A stretch of 13,713 nucleotides of DNA from Clostridia bacterium (GCA_017935525.1 JAGBHJ010000242.1:1-13713); one strand, 5' to 3'. Shown: positions 5,904-12,493, counted from the first letter of the stretch. Numbers and translations are program-made. The notes: generated by a model not told the origin, from the sequence alone.

Positions 5904-8227
5904 AGAATAACGGCACACCCATCATCAAGCGCCCTGCCATCTGGGCATCGACTGCGTTTATTATAGGCATTCTTTTGGGTGTGATGGCGGCAAAGGACAA
6001 CTATACCGCAGGCGTGATATCTGCGGCGGTGGTCTGCGCATTGTCGGGTGCTGTATTCATAATAAAGAAATGCAGATACATGGCGGCAGTATGTGCGGTT
6101 AGCATTATTGCCGCATTCTTTTATTCGTTTAACTGTTATTCGGTAAGGTATGAGGTTGAGGATATCAGCAATACGGAGTCCCTTGTTGCGGGTACTGTGC
6201 TGGACGTTTCTGCATTTGGTGAGGAGTCTGTCAGATACTCTCTTGATAACGTTACTGTTGACGGCAAGGAAATACACGGCGATCTCTTGGTGACGGTTAC
6301 CGGCGGCAGGCTCAATATTGGCGACGACGTGACCTTTGTAGCAAAGGTGCAAAAGCCAAGGTCGGCAACAAATCACGGCGTGTTTGATTACAGGGAATAC
6401 CTTGCCAACGAGGGAATATATTACGTCAGCTACATAGAATACGGCGATATTTTGGAGATAGGCAGAGCCTCCCACGGAATAAGGGATATAGTTTACGGAA
6501 TAAATTCTGCCAAGCATAAGCTGGCGAGGCTTTATACTGAATATCTGACGGATGAGGCAAGAGGTATCGTCAGCGCTGTGACCATGGGTGACAGTATCTA
6601 TATTGCCGACGAGCATTACGAGCTTTACCGTCGCACAGGCACGGCGCACGTGCTGGCAATATCGGGTCTGCACGTAGGCTTTGCGGTGATGTTTGCATCC
6701 CTTGTTACAAGAAGGATGAGAAAATACAGCCTGCCCTATACGTTGATAAACCTTGGTATAGTGTGGGCGTACGTATTTATTTCAGGTATGAGTATTTCTG
6801 CGGTAAGGGCGGGGATATTCTTTACTTTGCACTCCATTGGTGGCGCCGCAAAGCAGAGGTGCGACACGGTTAATTTTGCGTTTGTAACTGCATTGATAAT
6901 GCTGATAGCCGATCCGCTGAGCTTGTTTTCCGTGGGATTTCAGCTTTCGTTTGCGGCGGTGCTGGGTATAGGTCTTTTGTCCGGCGAGGTGTCGAGCCTG
7001 CTGGAAAGGTGGTTGCCCTTTGTTTCAAAGAACATAATAAGTACAGTAAGCATAACATTGTCCGCAAGCATTGGCGTGGTGATGCCCATTGCGTACCATT
7101 TTAATTCCGTGTCCGTCATCAGCATTTTACTTAATCTTGTGATAGTGCCGTTGTTTTCGTACGTGGTGATGTTCGCGTTTGTGCTGTTGGCTTCGGTGGG
7201 ACTGAATATCGGTTTTATTGCTTCTGCGGCAGCGGCGGTGGTAAACGGATTGGTATTTATTAGCGATTCCATGCTGAAAGTGGCGACGGAGTGGAAGTAT
7301 GCATATTTTACCGTACCAAGACCGCACGTGGGTATTATTGCGGTGTTTGCGGTGCTGGTGGTGATACTCTCCGTGGAAAAGCCCGTATGGATAAGGCGTG
7401 GTAGAAGTGCCTATACCTGTTGCGCTTTAATAGTGATAATGCTGATGCTCCCATACAGCGGCATCGGAGGAATATACAGGCTCAGCTTTATTGACGTCGG
7501 TCAGGCGGAGTGTGCGCTGTTGGTGACGCCCACAAACAAGACTGTTATGGTGGACGCAGGCAGGTCCTACGGCAACGACAATGGCGCTCAATACACCATT
7601 GCGCCTTACGTGCTGAATAACGGAAACGGAGTGATAGATTACCTTGTGCTGTCCCATGGGGATAGCGACCACATAGGAGAGGTGGAAAGCCTTGCAGGGC
7701 TTATGAAGATAAGAAATATAGTCTATTTCTGCCCCGAAAATGACGACGCCATGGACGATATAATTGCTTTGGCGGAGTCTTGCGGCATCAGACTTATAAA
7801 TATGTATTACAACGATACTGTGATAATTGACGGGGACACCGTGATAAACAGACTGTCAGAGCATTTTGACAGAGATGTCACAAACGACCAATCCCTTGTT
7901 ATGGAAATAAAATGCTCGGGTAGAAGCCTTGTGTTTGGTGGTGATATGTCGGGTGAGGTGCTGGACGAGCTGGATTATCCCGATGACATATTTGTTTATA
8001 AGGTGGCGCATCACGGCTCAAAGGATGCGTACAGCCGCGAGATAATGCAGAGGATACCGAGGTACAGCGTTATCTGCACAAAGAAGGGCAACGTTTACAG
8101 ACTGCCGCACAAGGAGACTCTGGAGAAATACCGCGAATTCTCCCGGGTGCTTTTGACGGAGGATATGGGCGAGATACGCTTCTACTTTACAGATAATTGG
8201 GAAAAGGTTTGGGGCTTTGCAGAGTAA
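5897..8227 (+). CDS. comEC: ComEC/Rec2 DNA uptake channel with metallo-beta-lactamase-like domain
   Basis: ComEC is the inner-membrane channel that imports single-stranded DNA during natural transformation. At 776 residues it has the full three-part architecture. The N-terminal membrane and OB-fold (DUF4131) region includes the NHGVFDYREYL motif. The polytopic Competence domain has LAISGLHVG (253-261) and MSISAVRAG. The C-terminal metallo-beta-lactamase-like domain has FIDVGQAEC (531-539), DAG (553-555), SHGDSDH (586-592), FGGD (680-683) and AHHGS (704-708). The metal-binding HxDxDH motif is intact, so the proposed degradation of the non-transported strand is possible. I placed the start at ATG 5897, overlapping the comM stop by 7 bases; a TTG at 5891 is an alternative, and neither has a strong ribosome site. 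Pairing with comM suggests a competence function, but the pilus genes are not in view. Confidence 0.93.
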   Translation: MVKNNGTPIIKRPAIWASTAFIIGILLGVMAAKDNYTAGVISAAVVCALSGAVFIIKKCRYMAAVCAVSIIAAFFYSFNCYSVRYEVEDISNTESLVAGTVLDVSAFGEESVRYSLDNVTVDGKEIHGDLLVTVTGGRLNIGDDVTFVAKVQKPRSATNHGVFDYREYLANEGIYYVSYIEYGDILEIGRASHGIRDIVYGINSAKHKLARLYTEYLTDEARGIVSAVTMGDSIYIADEHYELYRRTGTAHVLAISGLHVGFAVMFASLVTRRMRKYSLPYTLINLGIVWAYVFISGMSISAVRAGIFFTLHSIGGAAKQRCDTVNFAFVTALIMLIADPLSLFSVGFQLSFAAVLGIGLLSGEVSSLLERWLPFVSKNIISTVSITLSASIGVVMPIAYHFNSVSVISILLNLVIVPLFSYVVMFAFVLLASVGLNIGFIASAAAAVVNGLVFISDSMLKVATEWKYAYFTVPRPHVGIIAVFAVLVVILSVEKPVWIRRGRSAYTCCALIVIMLMLPYSGIGGIYRLSFIDVGQAECALLVTPTNKTVMVDAGRSYGNDNGAQYTIAPYVLNNGNGVIDYLVLSHGDSDHIGEVESLAGLMKIRNIVYFCPENDDAMDDIIALAESCGIRLINMYYNDTVIIDGDTVINRLSEHFDRDVTNDQSLVMEIKCSGRSLVFGGDMSGEVLDELDYPDDIFVYKVAHHGSKDAYSREIMQRIPRYSVICTKKGNVYRLPHKETLEKYREFSRVLLTEDMGEIRFYFTDNWEKVWGFAE

Positions 8228-8263
8228 ATTGTAAATAATTTGTAAATTAAGGTGCTTGTACAT

Positions 8264-8294
8264 ACTATTTTCTTGACAAAAACGGGAAAATAGT
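8264..8294. repeat. Inverted repeat enclosing the rplU -35 box (candidate operator)
   Basis: ACTATTTTC (8264-8272) and GAAAATAGT (8286-8294) are exact 9-bp reverse complements separated by 13 bases. The -35 hexamer lies between the arms and the right arm ends one base before the -10. A dimeric protein on this site would block the promoter. No regulator can be named. Confidence 0.5.
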
Positions 8295-8301
8295 GTATAA
8301 T
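8273..8301 (+). promoter_or_regulatory. Consensus sigma-A promoter for rplU-prp-rpmA
   Basis: TTGACA (8273-8278) and TATAAT (8296-8301) are separated by 17 bases, a perfect consensus on both hexamers. AT-rich sequence at 8226-8250 may act as an upstream element. Transcription should start near 8308, giving a leader of about 90 bases before rplU. Confidence 0.92.
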
Positions 8302-8307
8302 ATCACA

Positions 8308-8400
8308 TGTTGTATCCGCACCGGGCTCGGTAGTATAAAGTATATCGGAAATGCCGATATCACCGTGTTATGGGCGAGATTGGTAAGAGGAGGAAAAAAT
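8308..8400 (+). promoter_or_regulatory. Structured 5' leader of rplU, probable L21 leader
   Basis: The roughly 90-base untranslated leader contains a strong hairpin, ATATCGG (8342-8348) and CCGATAT (8354-8360) with loop AAATG. CGGT (8328-8331) can pair with ACCG (8362-8365) around it, or CTCG (8326-8329) with CGAG (8375-8378) as an alternative. The block CCGCACCGGGCTCGG (8316-8330) and the position directly before rplU-prp-rpmA fit the Firmicutes L21 leader (Rfam L21_leader), an element believed to let L21 repress its own operon. The leader ends in a strong ribosome site (AGAGGAGG, 8386-8393). The assignment rests on position and remembered sequence, not on a covariance search. Confidence 0.6.
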
Positions 8401-8715
8401 ATGTACGCAGTAATTAAGACAGGCGGCAAGCAGTACAAGGTTAATGCAGGCGATGTAATTGACGTTGAAAAGCTTCCCGTGTATGTTGGTGAAGAGGTTG
8501 TTTTTGATGAGGTTTTGTTCGCACAGACAGATGACGGTATCGTTTGCGGCAATCCTTGCATCGAAGGCGCTAAGGTAGTTGCCAGTGTTATCGAACAGGG
8601 CAAGGGTCCCAAGGTGGTTGTATTCAAGTACAAGCCCAAGAAGGACTTCAGAAAGAAGCAGGGTCACAGACAGCCCTACACAAGAGTACAGATCTCTGAG
8701 ATCGTTCTCGGCTGA
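8401..8715 (+). CDS. rplU: 50S ribosomal protein L21
   Basis: L21 binds 23S rRNA in the large subunit next to L20. The 104-residue protein begins MYAVIKTGGKQYKVNAGD and carries the C-terminal signature KKDFRKKQGHRQPYTRVQI (residues 80-98), both diagnostic of the family; the length is standard. An upstream in-frame ATG at 8293 lies in the leader RNA and is rejected, because AGGAGG (8388-8393) sits 7 bases before the ATG at 8401 and the family N-terminus begins there. The gene leads the rplU-prp-rpmA operon and is followed after two bases by prp. Confidence 0.98.
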   Translation: MYAVIKTGGKQYKVNAGDVIDVEKLPVYVGEEVVFDEVLFAQTDDGIVCGNPCIEGAKVVASVIEQGKGPKVVVFKYKPKKDFRKKQGHRQPYTRVQISEIVLG

Positions 8716-8717
8716 TC

Positions 8718-9047
8718 ATGATCAACGCAGTTCTTAAGACCTCGGCGGCAGGCTTTGCGGTTGGCTTTGAGGTAAAAGGGCATTCGGGCAGCGCACCCAG
8801 AGGCAGGGACATAGTTTGTGCGGCGGTTTCGTCCATCACGCAGACGGCTCTGATCGGGCTTGATGAGGTGGCGGGTATCAAGGGTACCTACGTCATCAAG
8901 GATGCTGATATAGAATGCAATTTGCCAAAGGATCTGACTGACGAAGAACAACACACGGCACATACCATTATCATGACTATGTGGTTGGGGTTGGAAAGCA
9001 TTGCGGAGCAGTATCAAGAGTTTGTAAGACTAAAAGAAATTCGATAA
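8718..9047 (+). CDS. prp: Ribosomal-processing cysteine protease Prp (YsxB family)
   Basis: Prp removes a short N-terminal extension from ribosomal protein L27 in Firmicutes and relatives, a step shown to be essential in Staphylococcus aureus. The 109-residue protein has both catalytic residues in the family context: His22 in VKGHSG and Cys34 in DIVCAAVS, the same spacing (and, from memory, numbering) as the S. aureus enzyme. The gene sits between rplU and rpmA, the conserved order, starting two bases after the rplU stop with no clear ribosome site, so coupling is likely. Its presumed substrate, the L27 encoded directly downstream, has the matching cleavable extension. Confidence 0.95.
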   Translation: MINAVLKTSAAGFAVGFEVKGHSGSAPRGRDIVCAAVSSITQTALIGLDEVAGIKGTYVIKDADIECNLPKDLTDEEQHTAHTIIMTMWLGLESIAEQYQEFVRLKEIR

Positions 9048-9061
9048 TAAGGAGAAATATT

Positions 9062-9352
9062 ATGTTGAAGATAAATATTCAGTTGTTTGCCCACAAGAAA
9101 GGTATGGGTAGCACAAAGAACGGCAGAGACAGCGAATCCAAGCGCCTTGGCGTTAAGAGAGCAGACGGTCAGTATGTTCTTGCAGGTAACATTATCGTTC
9201 GTCAGCGTGGCACAAAGATCCACCCCGGAACAAATGTTATGATCGGCGGCGATGACACATTGTTTGCAGTAGCAAACGGCGTTGTTCGTTTCGAGAGAAA
9301 GGGCAGAGACAAGAAGCAGGTTAGCGTTTATCCGGACGAGGTTTTGAACTGA
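9062..9352 (+). CDS. rpmA: 50S ribosomal protein L27 with Prp-cleavable extension
   Basis: L27 reaches the peptidyl transferase centre with its N-terminus. The 96-residue protein starts MLKINIQLF followed by AHKKGMGSTKNGRDS. The first nine residues match the extension cut by Prp (in S. aureus MLKLNLQFF, cleaved before ASKKG, from memory), so the mature protein should begin at Ala10. The rest is typical: SKRLGVKRADGQ, RQRGTKIHPG and ANGVVRFERKG. An upstream in-frame ATG at 8981 lies inside prp; 9062 is preferred because AAGGAG (9049-9054) is 7 bases upstream. It follows prp by 14 bases and is followed by an intrinsic terminator. Confidence 0.98.
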   Translation: MLKINIQLFAHKKGMGSTKNGRDSESKRLGVKRADGQYVLAGNIIVRQRGTKIHPGTNVMIGGDDTLFAVANGVVRFERKGRDKKQVSVYPDEVLN

Positions 9353-9374
9353 TTCGGTTAGGATAAGATATTTG

Positions 9375-9424
9375 GAGCTGTAACGGGTCGTGTTGTGAAC
9401 AGGCGATGTTGCAGCTCTTTTTTT
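9375..9424 (+). terminator. Intrinsic terminator or attenuator between rpmA and obgE
   Basis: GAGCTGTAAC (9375-9384) pairs with GTTGCAGCTC (9408-9417), ten pairs with one G-T wobble. Seven T residues follow (9418-9424). The loop is long, 23 bases, so termination may be partial. Because obgE begins only 20 bases later and no separate promoter is visible, read-through from the rplU promoter probably supplies obgE. Confidence 0.75.
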
Positions 9425-9444
9425 GGGAGAAAAAGGAAACACAG

Positions 9445-10713
9445 ATGTTTATAGATATAGCGAAGATAAAGGTCAAGGCAGGCAAGGGCGGCGACGGTGC
9501 GGTATCCTTCCACAGAGAAAAGTTTGTTGAAAGGGGAGGCCCCGACGGCGGCGACGGCGGCGATGGCGGTAGCGTGGTATTTGAGGTGGATGACAACCTC
9601 AACACCCTGCTTGACTTCAGATACAAAACAAAATTTGTGGCAGAGCCGGGTCAAAACGGCGGTGCGTGCAAGATGTACGGCAGAAGGGGCAAGGATACTG
9701 TTGTAAAGGTGCCTGCGGGTACTCTTGTGCGTGATAACGAAACAGGCAGAATAATTGCCGATATGTCCCGCAAGGGTCAAAAGACCATCATCGCACACGG
9801 CGGCAAGGGCGGCAAGGGCAATTTTAAGTACAAGAATCCTACGCGTCAGCTGCCCAGGTTTTCCCAGCTGGGTACACCCGGTGAGGAGTACGAGCTGAAG
9901 CTGGAGCTTAAGGTGCTGGCAGACGTGGGTATTATCGGCTTTCCTAACGTGGGTAAGTCCACTTTGTTGTCATTCTTGACGTATGCAAAGCCCAAAATAG
10001 CGGATTATCATTTTACCACCCTCAGCCCCAATCTTGGCGTGGTAAAGCTGAAGGATCTATCTACGTTTGTGCTGGCGGATATCCCCGGTCTTATAGAGGG
10101 TGCCAGCGAGGGTCAGGGCTTGGGCCATGAATTCCTTCGTCACGTGCAGAGAGCAAGAATGTTCGTACACGTGGTTGACGTTGCAGGCAGCGAGGACAGA
10201 GACCCGGTTGACGATTTTGACAAGATCAACGAGGAGTTGAGAAAGTACGATCCCAAGCTGATGGAGCGCCCCCAGATAGTGCTTGCCAATAAGTCCGATA
10301 TGCTGGAGGATATGGAGAATTTTGAAAGGCTGAAGGCACACGTAAATGCTTTGGGCTACGATATTATTCTTTCCTCTGCGTACGATGAGTCAGGTCATCA
10401 GGAGCTTATTGATAAGATCGCAGACATGATACTGGTGTTGCCGGAGATAGAGATATACGACGCAGAGCCGGACATGGTTGCCGCAGTCCAGGAGCCTTTT
10501 ACGGTAAGACGGGACGAGGACGGCGTGTTTGTGGTGGACGGTCCGCTGGTGGACAAGATCACAAGAGGTATAAACATAGAGGATTACCAGTCGTTGAGAC
10601 ACTTCCAGGAGCTGCTTATCAAGACGGGCATTATTGCCGCGTTGCGTAAGGCGGGCGCCAAGGACGGTGACGAGGTCTGCATAAAGGACGTTGACTTTGA
10701 CTTTATCGATTGA
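9445..10713 (+). CDS. obgE: Obg family GTPase
   Basis: Obg is a conserved GTPase that associates with the 50S subunit and links ribosome assembly to stress, replication and sporulation signals. The 422-residue protein has the full three-domain plan. The glycine-rich Obg fold (about 1-158) carries GKGGDGAVSFHREKF and GPDGGDGGDGG. The GTPase domain has GFPNVGKST (165-173, G1), DIPGLIEGA (212-220, G3) and NKSD (282-285, G4). The C-terminal OCT domain (about 345-422) is characteristic of the Firmicutes/Actinobacteria branch. An in-frame ATG at 9406 lies inside the terminator; 9445 is preferred, with AAGGAA just upstream and the family start MFIDIAKIKVKAGKGG. It lies between rpmA and yhbY, the usual clostridial order. 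Confidence 0.97.
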   Translation: MFIDIAKIKVKAGKGGDGAVSFHREKFVERGGPDGGDGGDGGSVVFEVDDNLNTLLDFRYKTKFVAEPGQNGGACKMYGRRGKDTVVKVPAGTLVRDNETGRIIADMSRKGQKTIIAHGGKGGKGNFKYKNPTRQLPRFSQLGTPGEEYELKLELKVLADVGIIGFPNVGKSTLLSFLTYAKPKIADYHFTTLSPNLGVVKLKDLSTFVLADIPGLIEGASEGQGLGHEFLRHVQRARMFVHVVDVAGSEDRDPVDDFDKINEELRKYDPKLMERPQIVLANKSDMLEDMENFERLKAHVNALGYDIILSSAYDESGHQELIDKIADMILVLPEIEIYDAEPDMVAAVQEPFTVRRDEDGVFVVDGPLVDKITRGINIEDYQSLRHFQELLIKTGIIAALRKAGAKDGDEVCIKDVDFDFID

Positions 10714-10731
10714 TGAAAGGAAGCAGTATAT

Positions 10732-11028
10732 ATGTTGACAAATAAACAGAGAAATTTTTTGAGAAAGCTTTCCCACGGCATTGACCCCATATTCAGAATT
10801 GGCAAGGGCGGCCTTACGGACAGCATGATAGAGCAGATGGAGCTTGCTTTTGAGGCAAGGGAGATCTTTAAGGTGTACGTTCTCAACAACAGCGAAATGG
10901 ACGTAAGAGAGGTTTGCGCCGAGATCGAAGCAAAGACGGGATGTGAGTCCGTTTCCATCGTGGGCAACAAGTTTGTGCTCTACAAGGAGTCACAGACAAA
11001 AAAGAAGATAGTGTTGCCGAAGGATTGA
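10732..11028 (+). CDS. yhbY: YhbY/CRM-domain RNA-binding protein
   Basis: This is a small 98-residue protein made of a single CRM (YhbY) domain, a family that binds pre-50S ribosomal particles and supports large-subunit assembly. The start MLTNKQRNFLRKLSHGIDPIFRIGKGGL contains the hallmark GKGG loop (24-27), and the C-terminal half ends GNKFVLYKES, equivalent to the G..LVLYR.S end of the family. A short lysine-rich tail follows. AAAGGAA (10716-10722) precedes the ATG by 9 bases, and the gene starts 18 bases after obgE. In many Clostridia nadD follows; here a strong terminator follows instead. Confidence 0.93.
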   Translation: MLTNKQRNFLRKLSHGIDPIFRIGKGGLTDSMIEQMELAFEAREIFKVYVLNNSEMDVREVCAEIEAKTGCESVSIVGNKFVLYKESQTKKKIVLPKD

Positions 11029-11036
11029 TCATTAAC

Positions 11037-11074
11037 AGCCCCAATGGTGCCACGGTGCGCCCTTGGGGCTTTTT
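11037..11074 (+). terminator. Strong intrinsic terminator after yhbY
   Basis: AGCCCCAA (11037-11044) pairs perfectly with TTGGGGCT (11063-11070), and four T residues follow. The stem continues after one mismatch with GGTGC (11046-11050) against GCGCC (11057-11061), leaving a six-base loop. It ends the rplU-to-yhbY transcription unit. Confidence 0.93.
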
Positions 11075-11112
11075 GTATACTCAAAACTGCCGCGGTATAT
11101 TCTCTTTGCCAA

Positions 11113-11141
11113 TTGACATCCTGAGGCAAATCTGCTATAAT
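11113..11141 (+). promoter_or_regulatory. Perfect-consensus sigma-A promoter for the nucleoside hydrolase
   Basis: TTGACA (11113-11118) and TATAAT (11136-11141) with a 17-base spacer. The -35 is enclosed by an exact inverted repeat TTTGCC (11105-11110) and GGCAAA (11125-11130), whose arm centres are 20 bases apart, a spacing that suits a dimeric repressor. The GGAGG ribosome site follows at 11161-11165. Confidence 0.9.
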
Positions 11142-11170
11142 ATTCGTATCTATTATGATTGGAGGAAAAC

Positions 11171-12118
11171 ATGACTATTGAACAGATATTGGATGACATC
11201 AAGAGCCCAAGAGTAAAAAAGTGTATACTGGATTCCGATATGTATAACGAAATGGATGACCAGTACGCCCTTGCATATTGCCTCGGCTCGGAAAAAATAG
11301 AGCTGCTCAGCGTAAATGCGGCACCATTTTATAACGGCAGATCGGTCGATTTTGAAACGGGTATGGTGGACAGCTACAACGAAACGTTGAGAATGTACGA
11401 CTACTGCGGCGTAAGCGCAGATGATATTCCCGTGTATGAGGGCTCAAGAGTAAAGTATACAGCGGAAAACGGCTACGCCCCCATTGACAGCCCTGCTGCC
11501 CGCAATATAATAAAGACTGTCAAGGAGTCGGAGGAGATAATATACGTCATCACAACGGGATGTTGCTCCAACGTGACGTCCGCTTGCTTGATTGACCCTT
11601 CCATAAAGGACAATATGTGCGTTATATGGCTGGGTGGACATGAGCTTAACCACAAGGATTGCCACGAGTTTAACCTTTCCCAGGATTATGCGGCAGGTCA
11701 GCTTTTGCTCAACTGCGGAGTGCCGCTGGTAATGCTTCCTGCTGACGGTCCAAAGGGTAGCCTGGGTGGCACTATTCAGCTTTATATTACGGTGGAAACG
11801 TTAAAGGGCATAAAGGGCGATGGCAAAGCGCAGAAGTTTTTCCGCGAGGAGCTGCCTGCGGAGTATTTGCCCAACGAAGACGGCACGCCAAAAATAGCCG
11901 AGTGGGACAGTAATCTTGGCAGAGTGCTTTGGGATATTGCGGCGCCTGCGGTGTTGAACATTCCCGATACCTTTGACTTTAAGATAGTACCCACGCCCAT
12001 ATTTGGTGATGACAAAAAGTATGCTTTTGATCGGACTCGTCACAAGATGATATATATGAACAGGCTCAACAGAGAAAGAGTGCTGGAGGATGCGTTCGGG
12101 TGCATCAGCAGAGTATAA
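11171..12118 (+). CDS. Nucleoside hydrolase (inosine-uridine preferring family, long metal-loop type)
   Basis: Enzymes of this family hydrolyse ribonucleosides to base plus ribose in salvage pathways and hold Ca2+ with an Asp cluster. The 315-residue protein fits the family length. The metal loop is DSDMYNEMDDQYAL (21-34), with Asp21, Asp23, Asp29 and Asp30. Classical members have DTDPGxDD, so this loop is two residues longer and lacks the PG. I recall it as a recurring variant (DTDxYNExDDQFAL). EFNLSQD (166-172) supplies the substrate and metal Asn168, and LWDIAAPA places Asp255 where the fourth metal Asp is expected. The start is ATG 11171, 5 bases after GGAGG; a TTG at 11159 would put that ribosome site inside the gene. 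The substrate is not predictable. It is first in its transcript and overlaps the next gene by one base. Confidence 0.85.
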   Translation: MTIEQILDDIKSPRVKKCILDSDMYNEMDDQYALAYCLGSEKIELLSVNAAPFYNGRSVDFETGMVDSYNETLRMYDYCGVSADDIPVYEGSRVKYTAENGYAPIDSPAARNIIKTVKESEEIIYVITTGCCSNVTSACLIDPSIKDNMCVIWLGGHELNHKDCHEFNLSQDYAAGQLLLNCGVPLVMLPADGPKGSLGGTIQLYITVETLKGIKGDGKAQKFFREELPAEYLPNEDGTPKIAEWDSNLGRVLWDIAAPAVLNIPDTFDFKIVPTPIFGDDKKYAFDRTRHKMIYMNRLNRERVLEDAFGCISRV

Positions 12119-12438
12119 TGAGGTACTGTGTCACAAACAGCCAAAGAGTTGGTGGATGCTATATTGAGTTTTATGCGGGGAAATACGACGGCACTCATTG
12201 GCATGATGAGTCCTTGTATATTCACGACGACGTGTTTTGCGAGTACGGCCTTCACGCCGTATTTGTAAAGGCTTTGCCACAGTTTGACCATTGCGGAGTA
12301 ACGAAGATATCGCTCAGGGCTTGGGCGGAGATCCTCAACGGAGAAGCTACCGCGCTCCAGCGGGAGATACTTTGCGAGATGGATCAATGGGTAAAGTCAC
12401 GCGTGGCAGGAGAGAGCTTTACTGTTTTGGGAGTATAA
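12118..12438 (+). CDS. Unrecognised 106-residue protein coupled to the nucleoside hydrolase
   Basis: I do not recognise this protein. It starts at an ATG that shares its A with the TAA stop of the nucleoside hydrolase (TAATG) and has no own ribosome site, which argues for translational coupling. A GTG at 12100 is a less likely alternative start. There is no signal peptide or membrane segment, so it is probably cytosolic. Residues 1-60 are rich in aromatic residues, His and Cys: HWHDESLYIHDD (27-38) and DHC (57-59) could bind metal, and Cys occurs at 4, 14, 41, 59 and 86. Residues 62-95 look amphipathic and helical, with Trp69 and Trp91, and the chain ends FTVLGV. Codon use resembles its neighbours. 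A partner or regulator of the hydrolase, or a free-standing small-domain protein, are equally open. Confidence 0.75.
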   Translation: MRYCVTNSQRVGGCYIEFYAGKYDGTHWHDESLYIHDDVFCEYGLHAVFVKALPQFDHCGVTKISLRAWAEILNGEATALQREILCEMDQWVKSRVAGESFTVLGV

Positions 12439-12478
12439 AAAAGATGAGGCTATTCAGATAATTCTGAATAGCCTCTTT
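12437..12478. terminator. Bidirectional terminator between the convergent units
   Basis: A perfect 13-bp stem, GAGGCTATTCAGA (12446-12458) with TCTGAATAGCCTC (12463-12475), has a four-base loop TAAT. On the minus strand it is followed by a run of six T (12442-12437), making it a strong terminator for guaB. On the plus strand only TTT then GCTTCTT follows, so termination there is likely weaker. The guaB T-run overlaps the stop codon of the 106-residue gene. Confidence 0.92.
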
Positions 12479-12493
12479 GCTTCTTATTGCTGA

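Noticed and set aside
5888..6673. Minus-strand open frame of about 260 codons inside comEC
   Set aside because: It lies opposite the conserved N-terminal region of comEC, has no ribosome site, and the sense frame has clear family motifs throughout.
8293..8400. Upstream in-frame extension of rplU starting at an ATG at 8293
   Set aside because: That ATG overlaps the -10 region of the promoter and would translate the leader RNA; L21 starts at 8401 behind AGGAGG.
8981..9061. Longer rpmA start inside prp
   Set aside because: The extension would be read from within prp and does not fit L27; the ATG at 9062 has AAGGAG upstream and gives the known extension sequence.
9535..9573. GGC-rich short repeat that could be a microsatellite
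   Set aside because: It encodes the conserved glycine-rich loop of the Obg fold and is read in frame, so it is a normal part of obgE.
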